64,000 bases of DNA, taken from NCBI GenBank assembly GCA_038147495.1, contig JAYQTT010000016.1, forward strand, positions 372,001 to 436,000, read 5' to 3'. Position numbers and translations under genes: made by a program. Below the pieces are notes generated by a model. The model ran no database searches. It was not told the DNA's origin and saw only the letters and a list, made by a program, of their open reading frames with translations. This DNA comes from MED-G116 sp038147495 (GTDB taxonomy: Bacteria; Pseudomonadota; Alphaproteobacteria; Puniceispirillales; Puniceispirillaceae). Of the stretch, positions 46,797 to 56,523 are shown one piece after another. Every line of letters begins with the position of its first letter. Within the stretch, counting starts at the first letter, position 1.

Positions 46797-48587
46797 TTAG
46801 AGCCATTCCGGCTGCATCGCCAATACCGGCGCATCACCATCACCGACGGTGCGGGCAAGAGCAAAGAGTTTTGGCAGGTGATGCGTGATATAGATTTGCA
46901 TCGTGGTGATCTTGATTGCCATAAAATCATCATTGCCAACCGTCCCGGTTTCACCGGCGGCAATCGCATCAGCGGCACTGGCACCGGCACGCGCCATCAA
47001 CCAGCCACCACATAATGTGCCAAGCAGCATCAGATAATTGCTGGCCGCAGTGGCTGGCCGGCGCGGGTTATTGGCGCTGGCGATAATTTGGGCAACGGTT
47101 TTGCGCGCGGTATCGTTTGCCTCGATAACAGCTTTTGCCGCTGCGACAATTGCCGTATTCGGATGTTGTTCAAGTGCGCTCATATCGCGGTTGATTTCAT
47201 CAAACAGCGCGGTAACTGCGGCGCCATTATCGCGGATTGTTTTGCGGAACACCAGATCATTTGCCTGAATTGCAGTCGTGCCTTCATAGATTGGCAGAAT
47301 ACGGGCGTCACGATAATGCTGTGCTGCGCCGGTTTCCTCGATAAACCCCATGCCGCCGTGAATTTGCAGTGCATCTGATGTGATTTGCTGGGCACGTTCG
47401 GTCATCCATCCCTTGATCACCGGGATTAACAGGCCAACTCGGGCGTCCAGTTCGGTCTTTTCAGCGGCATCGGCATAGCGTGCTTTATCCATCGCGGCGG
47501 CGCCAACCATCATTAGGGCGCGCATGGCCTCAATTTCAGATTTCATGCCGCCAAGCAGGCGCAGAATATCCGGGTGATGCACAATCGCATCGCCTTTTTT
47601 ACCATCTAGTGGCACGCCTTGAACACGGTCACGTGCATAGGTTCTAGCCTGCTGATAGGCGCGCTCGGAAATCGCAAGCCCCTGCAACCCGACCGCTATT
47701 CGCGCATGGTTCATCATGCCAAACATGATGTCGATACCCTGATTTTCGGCGCCAACAAGATAACCGACAGCCCCGCCTGCCTCGCCATATTGCATGACGG
47801 CGGTTGGCGAGCCCTTAATGCCCAGCTTTTTTTCAATCGACAGACAGCGCAGATCATTCGGCTTGGTGAAATGACCGTCTGCATCGGGCAGGAATTTTGG
47901 CACGATAAAGACTGAAATACCCTTGATGCCGTCAGGCGCATCCGGTGTGCGCGCCAATACCAAATGGACGATGTTTTCGGCCATGTCATGTTCGCCGTAG
48001 GTAATGTAGATTTTCTGGCCGCTGATCAGATAATGATCGCCGTTCGGTACGGCGCGGCTCTTGATGCCGGCAAGGTCGGTGCCGGCTTGTGGCTCGGTCA
48101 AATTCATTGTGCCGGTCCAGCGTCCTTCGACCATCGGCGGGATATAGGTTTGCTGTAACAGGGGGCTGGCCGATTTCTGCAAAGCATAGATTTGCCCTTG
48201 GGTTAAAAGATGGCAAAGGGCAAACGCCATATTTGCTGATTGCCATAGCTCATTCACCGCAGTGGTCAGCGTCATTGGCAGATTTTGCCCCCCAAAATCA
48301 GCCGCGGCTTCCATCGCGGTCCAGCCGCCTTGCCCCATCGCCCTATAGGCATCACGAAACCCGTTAGGCGTTACGACCTGCCCATCTTCCAGCCGTTTGG
48401 CACCGATGATATCGCCGCTATGGTTCAAGGGGGCAATCACATCACCGGCCAGCTTGCCAGCTTCTTCAAGAACTGCATCGGCCAGTTCCTGATTGACCTC
48501 GTCATTGCCAATTGCGCGCATCAGCGCATCAAATCCAATGATCCGCTCTAACAAAAACTGATAATCTTCGAGGGGCGCTTTATACAT
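46797..48587 (-). CDS. Acyl-CoA dehydrogenase, DmdC type (3-methylmercaptopropionyl-CoA dehydrogenase-like)
   Basis: A 596-residue flavoenzyme; this length and the opening YKAPLEDYQFLLERIIGFDA are typical of the DmdC-like group, longer than ordinary acyl-CoA dehydrogenases. MNLTEPQAGTDLAGIKSRAV binds FAD/substrate, and QIHGGMGFIEETG with YEGTTAIQANDLV near 435-455 holds the catalytic Glu. DmdC oxidises methylmercaptopropionyl-CoA in DMSP demethylation, but many relatives act on fatty acyl-CoAs. GGAG lies 10 bases before ATG. It heads... on the minus strand it is the last gene of a thiolase-FadJ operon, so general beta-oxidation is equally likely. Confidence 0.85.
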   Translation of the reverse strand: MYKAPLEDYQFLLERIIGFDALMRAIGNDEVNQELADAVLEEAGKLAGDVIAPLNHSGDIIGAKRLEDGQVVTPNGFRDAYRAMGQGGWTAMEAAADFGGQNLPMTLTTAVNELWQSANMAFALCHLLTQGQIYALQKSASPLLQQTYIPPMVEGRWTGTMNLTEPQAGTDLAGIKSRAVPNGDHYLISGQKIYITYGEHDMAENIVHLVLARTPDAPDGIKGISVFIVPKFLPDADGHFTKPNDLRCLSIEKKLGIKGSPTAVMQYGEAGGAVGYLVGAENQGIDIMFGMMNHARIAVGLQGLAISERAYQQARTYARDRVQGVPLDGKKGDAIVHHPDILRLLGGMKSEIEAMRALMMVGAAAMDKARYADAAEKTELDARVGLLIPVIKGWMTERAQQITSDALQIHGGMGFIEETGAAQHYRDARILPIYEGTTAIQANDLVFRKTIRDNGAAVTALFDEINRDMSALEQHPNTAIVAAAKAVIEANDTARKTVAQIIASANNPRRPATAASNYLMLLGTLCGGWLMARAGASAADAIAAGETGTVGNDDFMAIKITTMQIYITHHLPKLFALARTVGDGDAPVLAMQPEWL

Positions 48588-48646
48588 AATACTGGCTCCG
48601 TTATTTTCGGCTCTGGTCTATTACTGGTACTGATGCCGCCATGGGA

Positions 48647-49828
48647 TTAGGGCTTGGCGTCAATGATGACGCTAATGCCCTGACCGCCGCCGATACACAT
48701 GGTTGCCATACCGTAACGGCCATTGATCCGGTGCAGCTCATGCACCAGCTTGGTCATAATGATTGCGCCGGTTGCACCAACCGGATGACCCAGTGCAATA
48801 GCACCGCCATTCGGATTGACGCGCGCCGGATCAAACCCCAGCTCACGCGACACGGCACAGGCCTGTGCGGCAAAGGCCTCATTGCTTTCGATGAGATCAA
48901 GATCATCAATCGTCAGTCCGGCGCGTTGCAGCGCCATTTTGCTTGCCGGTACCGGCCCCATGCCCATGATGCGTGGCGGTACGCCGCCAAATCCATAGGC
49001 GACAATCCGCGCCAATGCTACGGCTTTATGCGTTTTTAGCGCGTCCTTATTTGCCAGAATCAATGATGCCGTGCCGTCATTAATCCCTGATGAATTGCCA
49101 GCTGTTACCAGCCCGTCCTTGGCAAATGCGGGGCGCAATCCGGAAAGGCTCTCATTGGTGGTGTCACCACGGATAAATTCATCACGCTCAAAGGTAATGG
49201 TTTTGCGCCGTTGGGTCAGATCTAGCGGGGTGATCTGGCCAGTGAAATATCCCGCAGCATCGGCGGCGGCGGCCCGGGCTTGTGATTGCGCGGCAAACGC
49301 ATCCATATCGTCGCGGCTAATGTTAAAATCGGCGGCGATATTCTCTGCGGTAATGCCCATATGGCCCAGCCCGAACGGGTCTTGCAGCGCGCCAGTCATC
49401 ATATCAATGACGCCCGCATCACCCATCCGTGCACCCCAGCGCTGGGCGGGCAGGATATAGGCACCGCGGCTCATCACCTCAACCCCGCCAGCAAGCGCCG
49501 TGTCACAATCGCTAAGCTGGATCAGTTGGGCGGCGCTAACAATCGCCTGAAGGCCGCTACCGCATAAGCGATTGACCTGAAATGCGGGCGCAGTTTCACT
49601 GACGCCAGCACCAATGGAAATACAACGCGGTGAGTACATATCGCGCGGTTCGGTATGGATAACATGACCATAAACAGCGTGCTGAATGGCGTCAGCTGGA
49701 ACGCCTGATTTGGCAATAGCGTCTTTTGCCACCGGAACCGCAAGCTCGATAGGCGGGGTGTCTTTCAAGGTGCCGCCATAGCTGCCAATGGCTGATCTCT
49801 GTGCCGCCAGAATAAAAATGTCAGTCAT
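48647..49828 (-). CDS. Acetyl-CoA C-acyltransferase (beta-ketothiolase)
   Basis: A 393-residue thiolase with C89 (VNRLCGSGLQAI) as nucleophile, GGAIALGHPVGATGAII with the catalytic His and MCIGGGQGISVI with the second Cys. The pattern is of PhaA/BktB-type biosynthetic or degradative thiolases. GAGGAT precedes ATG. It lies between the FadJ-like gene (105 bases upstream) and the DmdC-type dehydrogenase (59 bases downstream), forming a complete minimal beta-oxidation operon. It differs from the thiolase at 36084 in sequence and probably in substrate. Confidence 0.9.
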   Translation of the reverse strand: MTDIFILAAQRSAIGSYGGTLKDTPPIELAVPVAKDAIAKSGVPADAIQHAVYGHVIHTEPRDMYSPRCISIGAGVSETAPAFQVNRLCGSGLQAIVSAAQLIQLSDCDTALAGGVEVMSRGAYILPAQRWGARMGDAGVIDMMTGALQDPFGLGHMGITAENIAADFNISRDDMDAFAAQSQARAAAADAAGYFTGQITPLDLTQRRKTITFERDEFIRGDTTNESLSGLRPAFAKDGLVTAGNSSGINDGTASLILANKDALKTHKAVALARIVAYGFGGVPPRIMGMGPVPASKMALQRAGLTIDDLDLIESNEAFAAQACAVSRELGFDPARVNPNGGAIALGHPVGATGAIIMTKLVHELHRINGRYGMATMCIGGGQGISVIIDAKP

Positions 49829-49933
49829 CGTAATCCTCGATCCATCTCATAAATCATCATGCGTATTCAGCATGATCTATCTTCAAAATTGCTAGGAATC
49901 TAACGGTGATCCCTCTTAATGACTTGGTTCAAT

Positions 49934-51884
49934 TCAAGACTTGGCCCAATTTAGCGGGCCACCCCGAAAACCGGGAAAGCCAATGCCAAATATCATGCCT
50001 GCATCGGCACTTTCGGCCGAGTCTACCACGCCCTCATTAATCGCTTGCTGGCATTCGTCAATCATCGGTGCCAGCATTGATTTGGCAATTGCGGCCATAC
50101 TCGCAGCGTCGTGCGGCTGACGCGGCCGGATCGGGCGGTTGCCATCCCAATCATAAAACCCGCTGCCTGATTTGCGCCCAATGGTTCCGGCGGCGCATTT
50201 TTCGGTCAGCAGATCCTTGGCCGCCGGGGCGATGCCCAGCACAACGCCAACATCAAGGCAGACATCAAGACCAATCTGGTCAGCAAGTTCAACCGGTCCC
50301 ATCGGCATCCCAAAATCAACCAGTGACTCGTCAATCAAATCTGCAGACTGGCCAGCTGCCACCGCCTCAATCGCCTTGAAGATATAAGGAAGCAGGGCAC
50401 GATTAACCAGAAAGCCGGGTGCCGACTTACAGCGGATTGGCAGTTTGCCGATCCTGCCAGCAAATTGCATCCCGCGATTGACCATGTCCTGATTGGAAAA
50501 TTTTGACCAGATGACTTCGACCAGTGGCAACACCGGAACTGGATTAAAGAAATGCAATCCGATCAAACGCTCAGGCGATTTCAAACTGGTGGCAATATCT
50601 TCAAGAGGGATAGCCGATGTATTGGTGGCAAGGATCGCATCCGGTTTACTGGCGGCTTCCAATGCCTGAAATACTGCCTGCTTTACTGCCAGTTTTTCGG
50701 CAACTGCCTTCAATGATCAGATCGGCGTCGGCAACGCCATGACCTTGTTTGTCGGCGCGCAAACGGCCAAGTGCAGCCGCGATTTTATCGGGAGATTTAA
50801 GTCTACGTTCAAATAGTTTTGTGGCGCGGTCAATCGCAGAGTCAATTGCCGCTGCATTCATGTCGGTTAAGCTGACTTCAAGGCCTGACATGGCGCCAAC
50901 CGCAGCAATATCACCGCCCATCACACCTGCGCCAACCACATGAAGTCGCTCAATGCCGCTGTCACCGCGTGCCGATTTCCGCACAGCATCGGTCAGATAA
51001 TAAACGCGGCGCAGATTTTTAGACGCCGTGCCAACCATTAAGTAAGGAAAGATGCCCATCTCACCAGCCGACATGGCGCTGGCATCATGGCCATAGGTCT
51101 CGACATGGTCGATGATGGCAAAGGGCGCTGGCGTGTGATCAGCGCGGGCGCGTTTCAGATAGGTTTCGCGTGCCGCTTTAATGGCATCGGTGTCAGCCGT
51201 GGCATCACGCTGGATATGCGCGGGTTTAACGCGGCGGCAGTCAAGCATCCATCGGCGCATCGCAGCAGCAAGATCATCAGCGCTATCAACCATTTCATCG
51301 GCAAGGCCGCTATTGAGGGCATCCTTACTGCCAACGGGCCGGCCGGTAAGCATCATATCCAGCACTGATTTGGTGCCAACCCGTCGATAGGCGCGGCCAG
51401 TACCACCATAGCCCGGCATAATCCCGAGATTAATCTCAGGAAATCCAAGTTTAGTTTTTGTCGATGCGGTAACGAATAGACGATCAAACGCAAGCGAGAT
51501 TTCCAGTCCGCCCCCTAATGCAATGCCGTCAATGCCAACACAGCTAGGCACATCCAGACCTGCAATCCGGTTAAATAGCCCATGCACCATCTCCATATGG
51601 TCGGCAACATCCTCGGCGGTCTTCAAGGTTTCAAACTCATGGATATCGGCGCCATAGACAAAGCCGCCCGGCTTGCCTGATAACAGCGCAACCCCGCCTA
51701 GATTATCGGCGGCTTCCAACCCTTCAACAAGTATCGCCAGCTCGTCCATCGCCGCATGGGTCAGGACATTAACCGATTTTCCGTCTATCTGGATTTGCAG
51801 CCACGCAAGCCCGTCATCATCAATGCGTGCTGACCAATGGTGAAGATTGTGCCAATTATCCGGAGTGCGCATGATTTTATCCAT
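49934..51884 (-). pseudogene. FadJ-type enoyl-CoA hydratase/3-hydroxyacyl-CoA dehydrogenase, one frame break
   Basis: Two frames (50646-51884 and 49934-50713) make one protein of about 650 residues. The hydratase half has GIALGGGLEISLAFDRLF and FPEINLGIMPGYGGTGRAYR; the dehydrogenase half has LHVVGAGVMGGDIAAVGAMS, then ATNTSAIPLEDIA and HFFNPVPVLPLVEVI. At 50707-50708 a doubled base turns DLIIEAVAEKLAVKQAVF into a shifted read-out; removing one restores it exactly. A single-base error is the likeliest cause given the otherwise clean sequence. First gene of the operon with the thiolase and the DmdC-type dehydrogenase. Confidence 0.85.
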
Positions 51885-51993
51885 TGTCTGTCTTTATCAT
51901 CTGGCTCTAACTATAGAACAAAATGAACGAAAAGCGCAGCCCCTCAATGGTAAAAACCATATTTTGGCATATCAGTTTGAGGGCGGGCAGCGG

Positions 51994-52431
51994 TTAGGCA
52001 AGCTCGATTTTCGGACAGCGATCAACCACAACCTCAAGACCCGCATCATGCGCGCGCCCCGCCGCTTCATCATGCACAACGCCAAGCTGCGTCCATAACA
52101 CCTTGGCCTTGATCGCAATGGCCTCGTCAACAATCATCGGCAGCGCATCACTCGCACGAAACACATCAACCATATCAACCGGCCGGTCGATGGCAGCAAG
52201 CGTGGCAACAACTGGCAAATCATCAATCATGCCACCAGCCAATTTCGGGTTTACCGGGATCACATCATAGCCGCGGTCACGCAAAAATAACGTCACGCCA
52301 TAGCTGGCCCGCGCCGGATTGTCGCTGGCCCCAACCACGGCAATGGTCTTGACCCGCTGCATGATTGCGGCAATACGGCCCGGTGGCGTATCCCCAAAAA
52401 TTTCTGGTGATGTGGGGGGATGCAAATCCAT
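51994..52431 (-). CDS. CoA-binding domain protein (YccU-like)
   Basis: A 145-residue single-domain Rossmann-like protein: RVKTIAVVGASDNPARASYG carries the CoA/nucleotide-binding loop, GYDVIPVNPKL follows, and KVLWTQLGVVHDEAAGRA near residue 115 matches YccU. Function of the family is unclear; it resembles the CoA-binding domain of succinyl-CoA synthetase. The frame is open further up to 52620, but that part looks non-coding, so ATG at 52431 is preferred; it has no clear ribosome site. It lies downstream of metF on the same strand. Confidence 0.8.
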   Translation of the reverse strand: MDLHPPTSPEIFGDTPPGRIAAIMQRVKTIAVVGASDNPARASYGVTLFLRDRGYDVIPVNPKLAGGMIDDLPVVATLAAIDRPVDMVDVFRASDALPMIVDEAIAIKAKVLWTQLGVVHDEAAGRAHDAGLEVVVDRCPKIELA

Positions 52432-52564
52432 GAACCGGCTCAAGCATATTAACAGCCGAAACCTTGGAACAATGCAGCCCGTGAAGGCAAGGGGTTTTTC
52501 CGGTGTAAAGGCTGGCAAGCGCTGACGGTTTTTGTTCGGGGCTTGCGACGATGAGGTATTCTGG

Positions 52565-53436
52565 CTAGGCCACAAGCGCCAGTTTCGTATCTGGCACAAT
52601 CCCAAGCGCAAGACAAACATCGCGGGTCAGATAGGGCCGATTCATAGTATAGAAATGAAACTGATCAATACCATTATCCATTAAATCGGCGCAGATATCA
52701 GTCGCCACAACAACGGATAGAATATCCTCGACGCCATTGCGTTTTGCCATGGCAAACTCGGCATCAAGGCTGGCTGGAATACTGGCACCACACTGGCGGG
52801 AAAACTGTTTGACATTATCCCAGTTCTCGATGGGTAAAATGCCCGGAATAATCGGCACGCTAATGCCAGACTTGACACAGCGGTCACGAAACCGAAGGAA
52901 CAGCTCGCTATCAAAAAGAACTGTGTAATCGCTGAAGTGGCACCGGCGTCAATTTTCCGCTTGAGCCAGTCAATATCAGCATTGGAATGGCGGGCTTCTG
53001 GATGAGGCTCGGGATAGGCGCCAACATGGATGGTCTTAATGTTGGCCGCGGCAAGACCTGCCACCAGATCCACCGAATCTATAAAACCGTTTGGATGCGG
53101 GCGAAAGCCGCCACTGCCTTTTGGCGCATCGCCGCGCAACGCAACAATCTGTTTCACGCCAGCATCAACATAGCTTTTGGCAATAGCCAATGTTTCGACC
53201 TTGCTGGCATTCACACAAGTCAGATGCGCCGCAACATCAAGCCCATAATTCTTGCCAATGGTTTCGGTCATTTCTCTTGTAAGCTGGCGGGTTGTGCCGC
53301 CCGCACCATAAGTTACCGAGACGAATTCAGGGTTTAATGGCGCCAGAACATTCAGCGATTCCCAAAGATTAAAACTCGCCTGCAATGATTTTGGAGGGAA
53401 AAACTCAAATGAAATTTTTGGCGGCTGATGTCTCAT
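52565..53436 (-). pseudogene. metF: 5,10-methylenetetrahydrofolate reductase, one frame break
   Basis: Two frames join into a full MetF of about 290 residues, the FAD enzyme that makes methyl-tetrahydrofolate for methionine synthesis. PKISFEFFPPKS opens the barrel, FVSVTYGAGGTTR and ALRGDAPKGSGGF are folate/FAD motifs, and PGILPIENWDNVKQFSRQCG follows after the break. The break lies at the A-run 52913-52917 (T-run on the coding strand): six instead of five bases gives TQFFFDSELFLRFRDRCV. MetF is usually needed for growth, so a sequencing error is likelier than loss. GGAG precedes ATG. It faces metR, as in enterobacteria. Confidence 0.88.
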
Positions 53437-53546
53437 TTATATCTCCAGAATTCCTTTATGCCCAACTGGTTCGCGCAACTGGTACCCCCGTCTCGTCATT
53501 GATCTGGGCTTGTTTGCTTAAATAATTTGTGCCAGAACTGTGATAA

Positions 53547-53559
53547 TGAAACAATTTCA
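53547..53559. promoter_or_regulatory. MetR-type binding site TGAA-N5-TTCA
   Basis: TGAAACAATTTCA matches the known MetR consensus TGAANNWNNTTCA completely, including the central A. It lies in the 153-base gap between metF and metR, 31 bases (three helical turns) before a second, weaker palindrome. Confidence 0.7.
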
Positions 53560-53576
53560 TAATAATCATAAACTTT

Positions 53577-53591
53577 ATGAGAAATACTCAT
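53577..53591. promoter_or_regulatory. Palindrome ATGAG-N5-CTCAT over the metR start
   Basis: A perfect 5+5 inverted repeat overlapping the metR start codon. Its inner part TGAG-N5-CTCA differs from the MetR consensus at one base per half. It is spaced 31 bases from the perfect site, so it could be an autoregulatory second site. Confidence 0.45.
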
Positions 53592-54507
53592 GAACATTGA
53601 GCTTCGTCATCTTCGCACCATCATGGCAATTCATTCTGCCGGATCCGTGGCACAGGCGGCAGAACAGCTGCATATTACGCAATCGGCACTATCGCATCAG
53701 ATCAAGGCGATCCGTGATCAGCTTGGGGTTGATCTCTTTGTCAAAAACACCAAACCGATGCGGCTATCTGCCGAGGGATTGCAGTTTTTGCGGGCGGCTG
53801 AGCGCATCTTGCCCGAGATTGATTTGCTAAAGGCAGAATTTGACAATCTTCAGCGTGGTGAGGCTGGCAGGCTGCATATTGCGATTGAGTGTCATGCGTG
53901 TTTTGAATGGCTGTTTCCGGTTTTGAACCTGTTTCGCCAAGATTATCCCGACGTTGATATCGACATTCGGCCGGGGCTGGCCTTTCGGGCATTAAAAGCA
54001 TTGGTTGATGAGGAAGTTGATATCGTCATCTCGTCTGACCCGGAGGATATTCCCGGTGTTGAATTCCATCAGCTTTTTCCCTATGCGCCGACATTTCTGG
54101 CGGCCACCGCCAACCCGCTATCGCGAAAGGACTATGTCGACGCGCAGGATTTCAGTGACCAGACATTGATCACCTATCCGGTTGAACGGACGCGCCTCGA
54201 TATTTTCAGCCAGCTATTAATTCCAGCCAAAATTGAGCCGAAACTTATCAGGCAAGTCGAATTAACCGCAGTGATGCTGATGCTGGTCGGGGCGAATAAG
54301 GGGGTCGCGGTATTGCCGGACTGGGTTATTCGCTCGGCGGATGTCGGCGATGGGCTGGTCACCTTGCCGGTTACCAAACAGGGTCTTGTGCGCCAGCTCT
54401 ATGCCGCGGTGCGCCGCGATGATGAAGCCAAGCCCTTTATGGAACGCTTTATCGCGCTTGGTAAAGAGGGGCAAGCGCACGCCAAAAGGCAACCGCTTAG
54501 CCCCTGA
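53590..54507 (+). CDS. metR: LysR family regulator of methionine genes, MetR
   Basis: A 305-residue LysR-type activator that follows E. coli MetR along its length: IELRHLRTIMAIHSAGSVAQ and ITQSALSHQIKAIRDQLGVD (DNA-binding), then RLHIAIECHACFEWLFPVL and LITYPVERTRLDIFSQLL. MetR uses homocysteine as coactivator for metE, metF and related genes. It is divergent from metF with a full consensus site between them. No metE or metH is visible in the window. Start ATG at 53590 overlaps a palindrome that may serve autoregulation. Confidence 0.9.
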   Translation: MNIELRHLRTIMAIHSAGSVAQAAEQLHITQSALSHQIKAIRDQLGVDLFVKNTKPMRLSAEGLQFLRAAERILPEIDLLKAEFDNLQRGEAGRLHIAIECHACFEWLFPVLNLFRQDYPDVDIDIRPGLAFRALKALVDEEVDIVISSDPEDIPGVEFHQLFPYAPTFLAATANPLSRKDYVDAQDFSDQTLITYPVERTRLDIFSQLLIPAKIEPKLIRQVELTAVMLMLVGANKGVAVLPDWVIRSADVGDGLVTLPVTKQGLVRQLYAAVRRDDEAKPFMERFIALGKEGQAHAKRQPLSP

Positions 54508-54564
54508 AAATAGTGTCATTGTCTTTGCAGATGGATATCTCTGCCAGACTGGTATTTCTGCCAG

Positions 54565-55452
54565 TTAAACGACAGGCGGCCGCGCGCAGACCTGATCATA
54601 GGCATAGCGCGTTTTCAGCATTCCATCATATTCAAAAATATCGAGCATCGCCTCATAGCCCGCGTCAGTGATGTCGATATGGCGTGTCCAAACGCCCATA
54701 TTCTGATAGGTGCCAATGCAATCGGCAAGCACCGCCTCGTCAATATTTGGGAATAGAGGTTTTTGAGCGCGGGCAATTTCGGCCGCAGGTGTATCATTCA
54801 TATAGTTGCGGGTCTTGATATAGGCGCGGGTGAATGCTTTGGCCTCATCGGTTTCCAGCCATTCAGGCTTGGCGGCAAGGCTGGAAAAGCCGCAAGGGCC
54901 AATTGTCGGGCCAAGGGCGGTGACGACATGACCAACGCCATCCGCCTCAAGCTGCTGCGGGGCCGGGCCTTGCTGGTGGATATATTGGCCGGTGCCAGCC
55001 CGGTAGGCCTTGTCCATTTCGCCGCCATTGCCAGCATCAATGATTTTGATTTTATTGATATCAATGCCGCCCTTGTAACAAGCATATTTAAACATTGTCA
55101 TCGGCTGGCCGCCATGATGAACAAGAACCTCTGCACCCTCAAGCTTGTCCCAGCTAAAAGCCGGATCAGCATCACGGCCGGTCAGGAAGAACCCGTCCAT
55201 TTCATTGATCTGGGCAAAATGTACACAAGCCGGAACCTCGCCCTTATTGAGGGTGTTAAACCCCTGACTAAGGGTCGATTGCACAACATCGGCGGTACCA
55301 TCATCCAATGCAGTGATTGCGGTCACGCCGGGCGCGGCAATTGTATAGTCAAAATCCAGCCCCTCATCTTTCAGAAAACCGCCGGTCATTGTTGAAATCA
55401 ACGGCGAATAGAAGGCCGAAAAAAGGGTAAATTGGATATTGATTTTACTCAT
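54565..55452 (-). CDS. NMT1/THI5-like solute-binding-fold protein
   Basis: A 295-residue protein with the NMT1-like type II periplasmic-binding fold: INIQFTLFSAFYSPLISTMT, then FLKDEGLDFDYTIAAPGVTA and ALDDGTADVVQSTLSQGFN. It has no signal peptide, so it is either a cytoplasmic enzyme/sensor or is exported in some other way. No ABC permease or ATPase is adjacent. The start at 55452 is preferred over 55482 because SKINIQFTLFSAFY is the natural opening and GGAG lies upstream. It is convergent with metR and divergent from the HMG-CoA lyase gene. Ligand unknown; pyrimidine-type ligands are typical of the fold but unproven. Confidence 0.75.
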   Translation of the reverse strand: MSKINIQFTLFSAFYSPLISTMTGGFLKDEGLDFDYTIAAPGVTAITALDDGTADVVQSTLSQGFNTLNKGEVPACVHFAQINEMDGFFLTGRDADPAFSWDKLEGAEVLVHHGGQPMTMFKYACYKGGIDINKIKIIDAGNGGEMDKAYRAGTGQYIHQQGPAPQQLEADGVGHVVTALGPTIGPCGFSSLAAKPEWLETDEAKAFTRAYIKTRNYMNDTPAAEIARAQKPLFPNIDEAVLADCIGTYQNMGVWTRHIDITDAGYEAMLDIFEYDGMLKTRYAYDQVCARPPVV

Positions 55453-55584
55453 GGAAAAATGCTCCGATGGTGGGTCAAACAAGGGTAATGGCTGGCCGGT
55501 TCGACGGAATTAAATGCCGACCGCTGGCCTTAAGATGGGTTATGTTAGCCCTAAGCGCGCACCATAGCCAAATGGAAAATCGAA

Positions 55585-56475
55585 GTGAACCAAGACAGTG
55601 TCAGAATTTTTGAGATGAGCCCGCGTGACGGGTTGCAAAATGAGCCTGTTTCAATCCCGACTGATGCGAAAATCAAGCTGGTTAATCTGCTGTCAAAATG
55701 CGGCTTTAGCCATATTGAGACAACTAGCTTTGTAAGCCCAAAATGGGTGCCACAACTGGCCGATGGTGATGCGGTCATGGCCGGAATCGCGCGCCAGCCC
55801 AATATTTCCTACGCCGCACTGGTGCCAAATATGACCGGCTTTGAGCGGGCGGTGGCTGCCGGTGCTGATCAGATCGGTATTTTTGCGGCGGCATCGCAGA
55901 GTTTTAGCCAAAAAAACATCAATTGCAGCATCGCCCAGAGCCTAGATCGGTTCGAACCGGTAATGGCGGCGGCACGGGCGCATAAAATTGCGGTGCGCGG
56001 CTATATCAGCATGGTTGTCCATTGCCCAGATGAGGGGCAGATCGCGCCGCAGATTGTCGCTGATCTGGCGGCCAGAATGATGGATATGGGCTGTTATCAA
56101 ATCTCGCTTGGCGACACGATTGGCATGGCCGAACCCGATGCAATCCGGCGACTTCTTGATGTGTGTGTGCGGTCGGTTGACGGGCAAAATCTTGCCGGCC
56201 ATTACCATGATACGGGCGGTCATGCAGTTGCCAATATTAGCGCAAGCCTGCCCTATGGGCTGCGCTGTTTTGATGCGTCGGTTGGCGGGCTTGGCGGCTG
56301 TCCCTATGCGCCGGGTGCAGCTGGCAATGTCGCCAGCGAGGCGGTGGCACATATGCTGGCCGGTGCGGGTTTTGCGACCGGGCTTGATCTTGATGCGCTT
56401 GGCGTTGCGGCAGAATTTGCCACCAGCCTTCGCGGGGAAACGCCGAACCCGCTAGCGCCAAATCTGGCGAAATGA
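55585..56475 (+). CDS. Hydroxymethylglutaryl-CoA lyase
   Basis: A 296-residue TIM-barrel lyase that cleaves HMG-CoA to acetoacetate and acetyl-CoA. FEMSPRDGLQNEP carries the catalytic Arg-Asp, AGHYHDTGGHAVANI the metal His pair, and VGGLGGCPYAPGAAGNV the conserved flexible-loop Cys. Full length. The start is GTG at 55585 with a weak ribosome site. A methylglutaconyl-CoA hydratase-like gene follows after 48 bases, then an acyl-CoA dehydrogenase and a CoA-transferase, all on the plus strand. No methylcrotonyl-CoA carboxylase is visible in the window. Confidence 0.9.
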   Translation: MNQDSVRIFEMSPRDGLQNEPVSIPTDAKIKLVNLLSKCGFSHIETTSFVSPKWVPQLADGDAVMAGIARQPNISYAALVPNMTGFERAVAAGADQIGIFAAASQSFSQKNINCSIAQSLDRFEPVMAAARAHKIAVRGYISMVVHCPDEGQIAPQIVADLAARMMDMGCYQISLGDTIGMAEPDAIRRLLDVCVRSVDGQNLAGHYHDTGGHAVANISASLPYGLRCFDASVGGLGGCPYAPGAAGNVASEAVAHMLAGAGFATGLDLDALGVAAEFATSLRGETPNPLAPNLAK

Positions 56476-56523
56476 GAGCCGGTTAAACATTGATTATTTT
56501 ACGCTTCCCAAAGGAATTTCATC

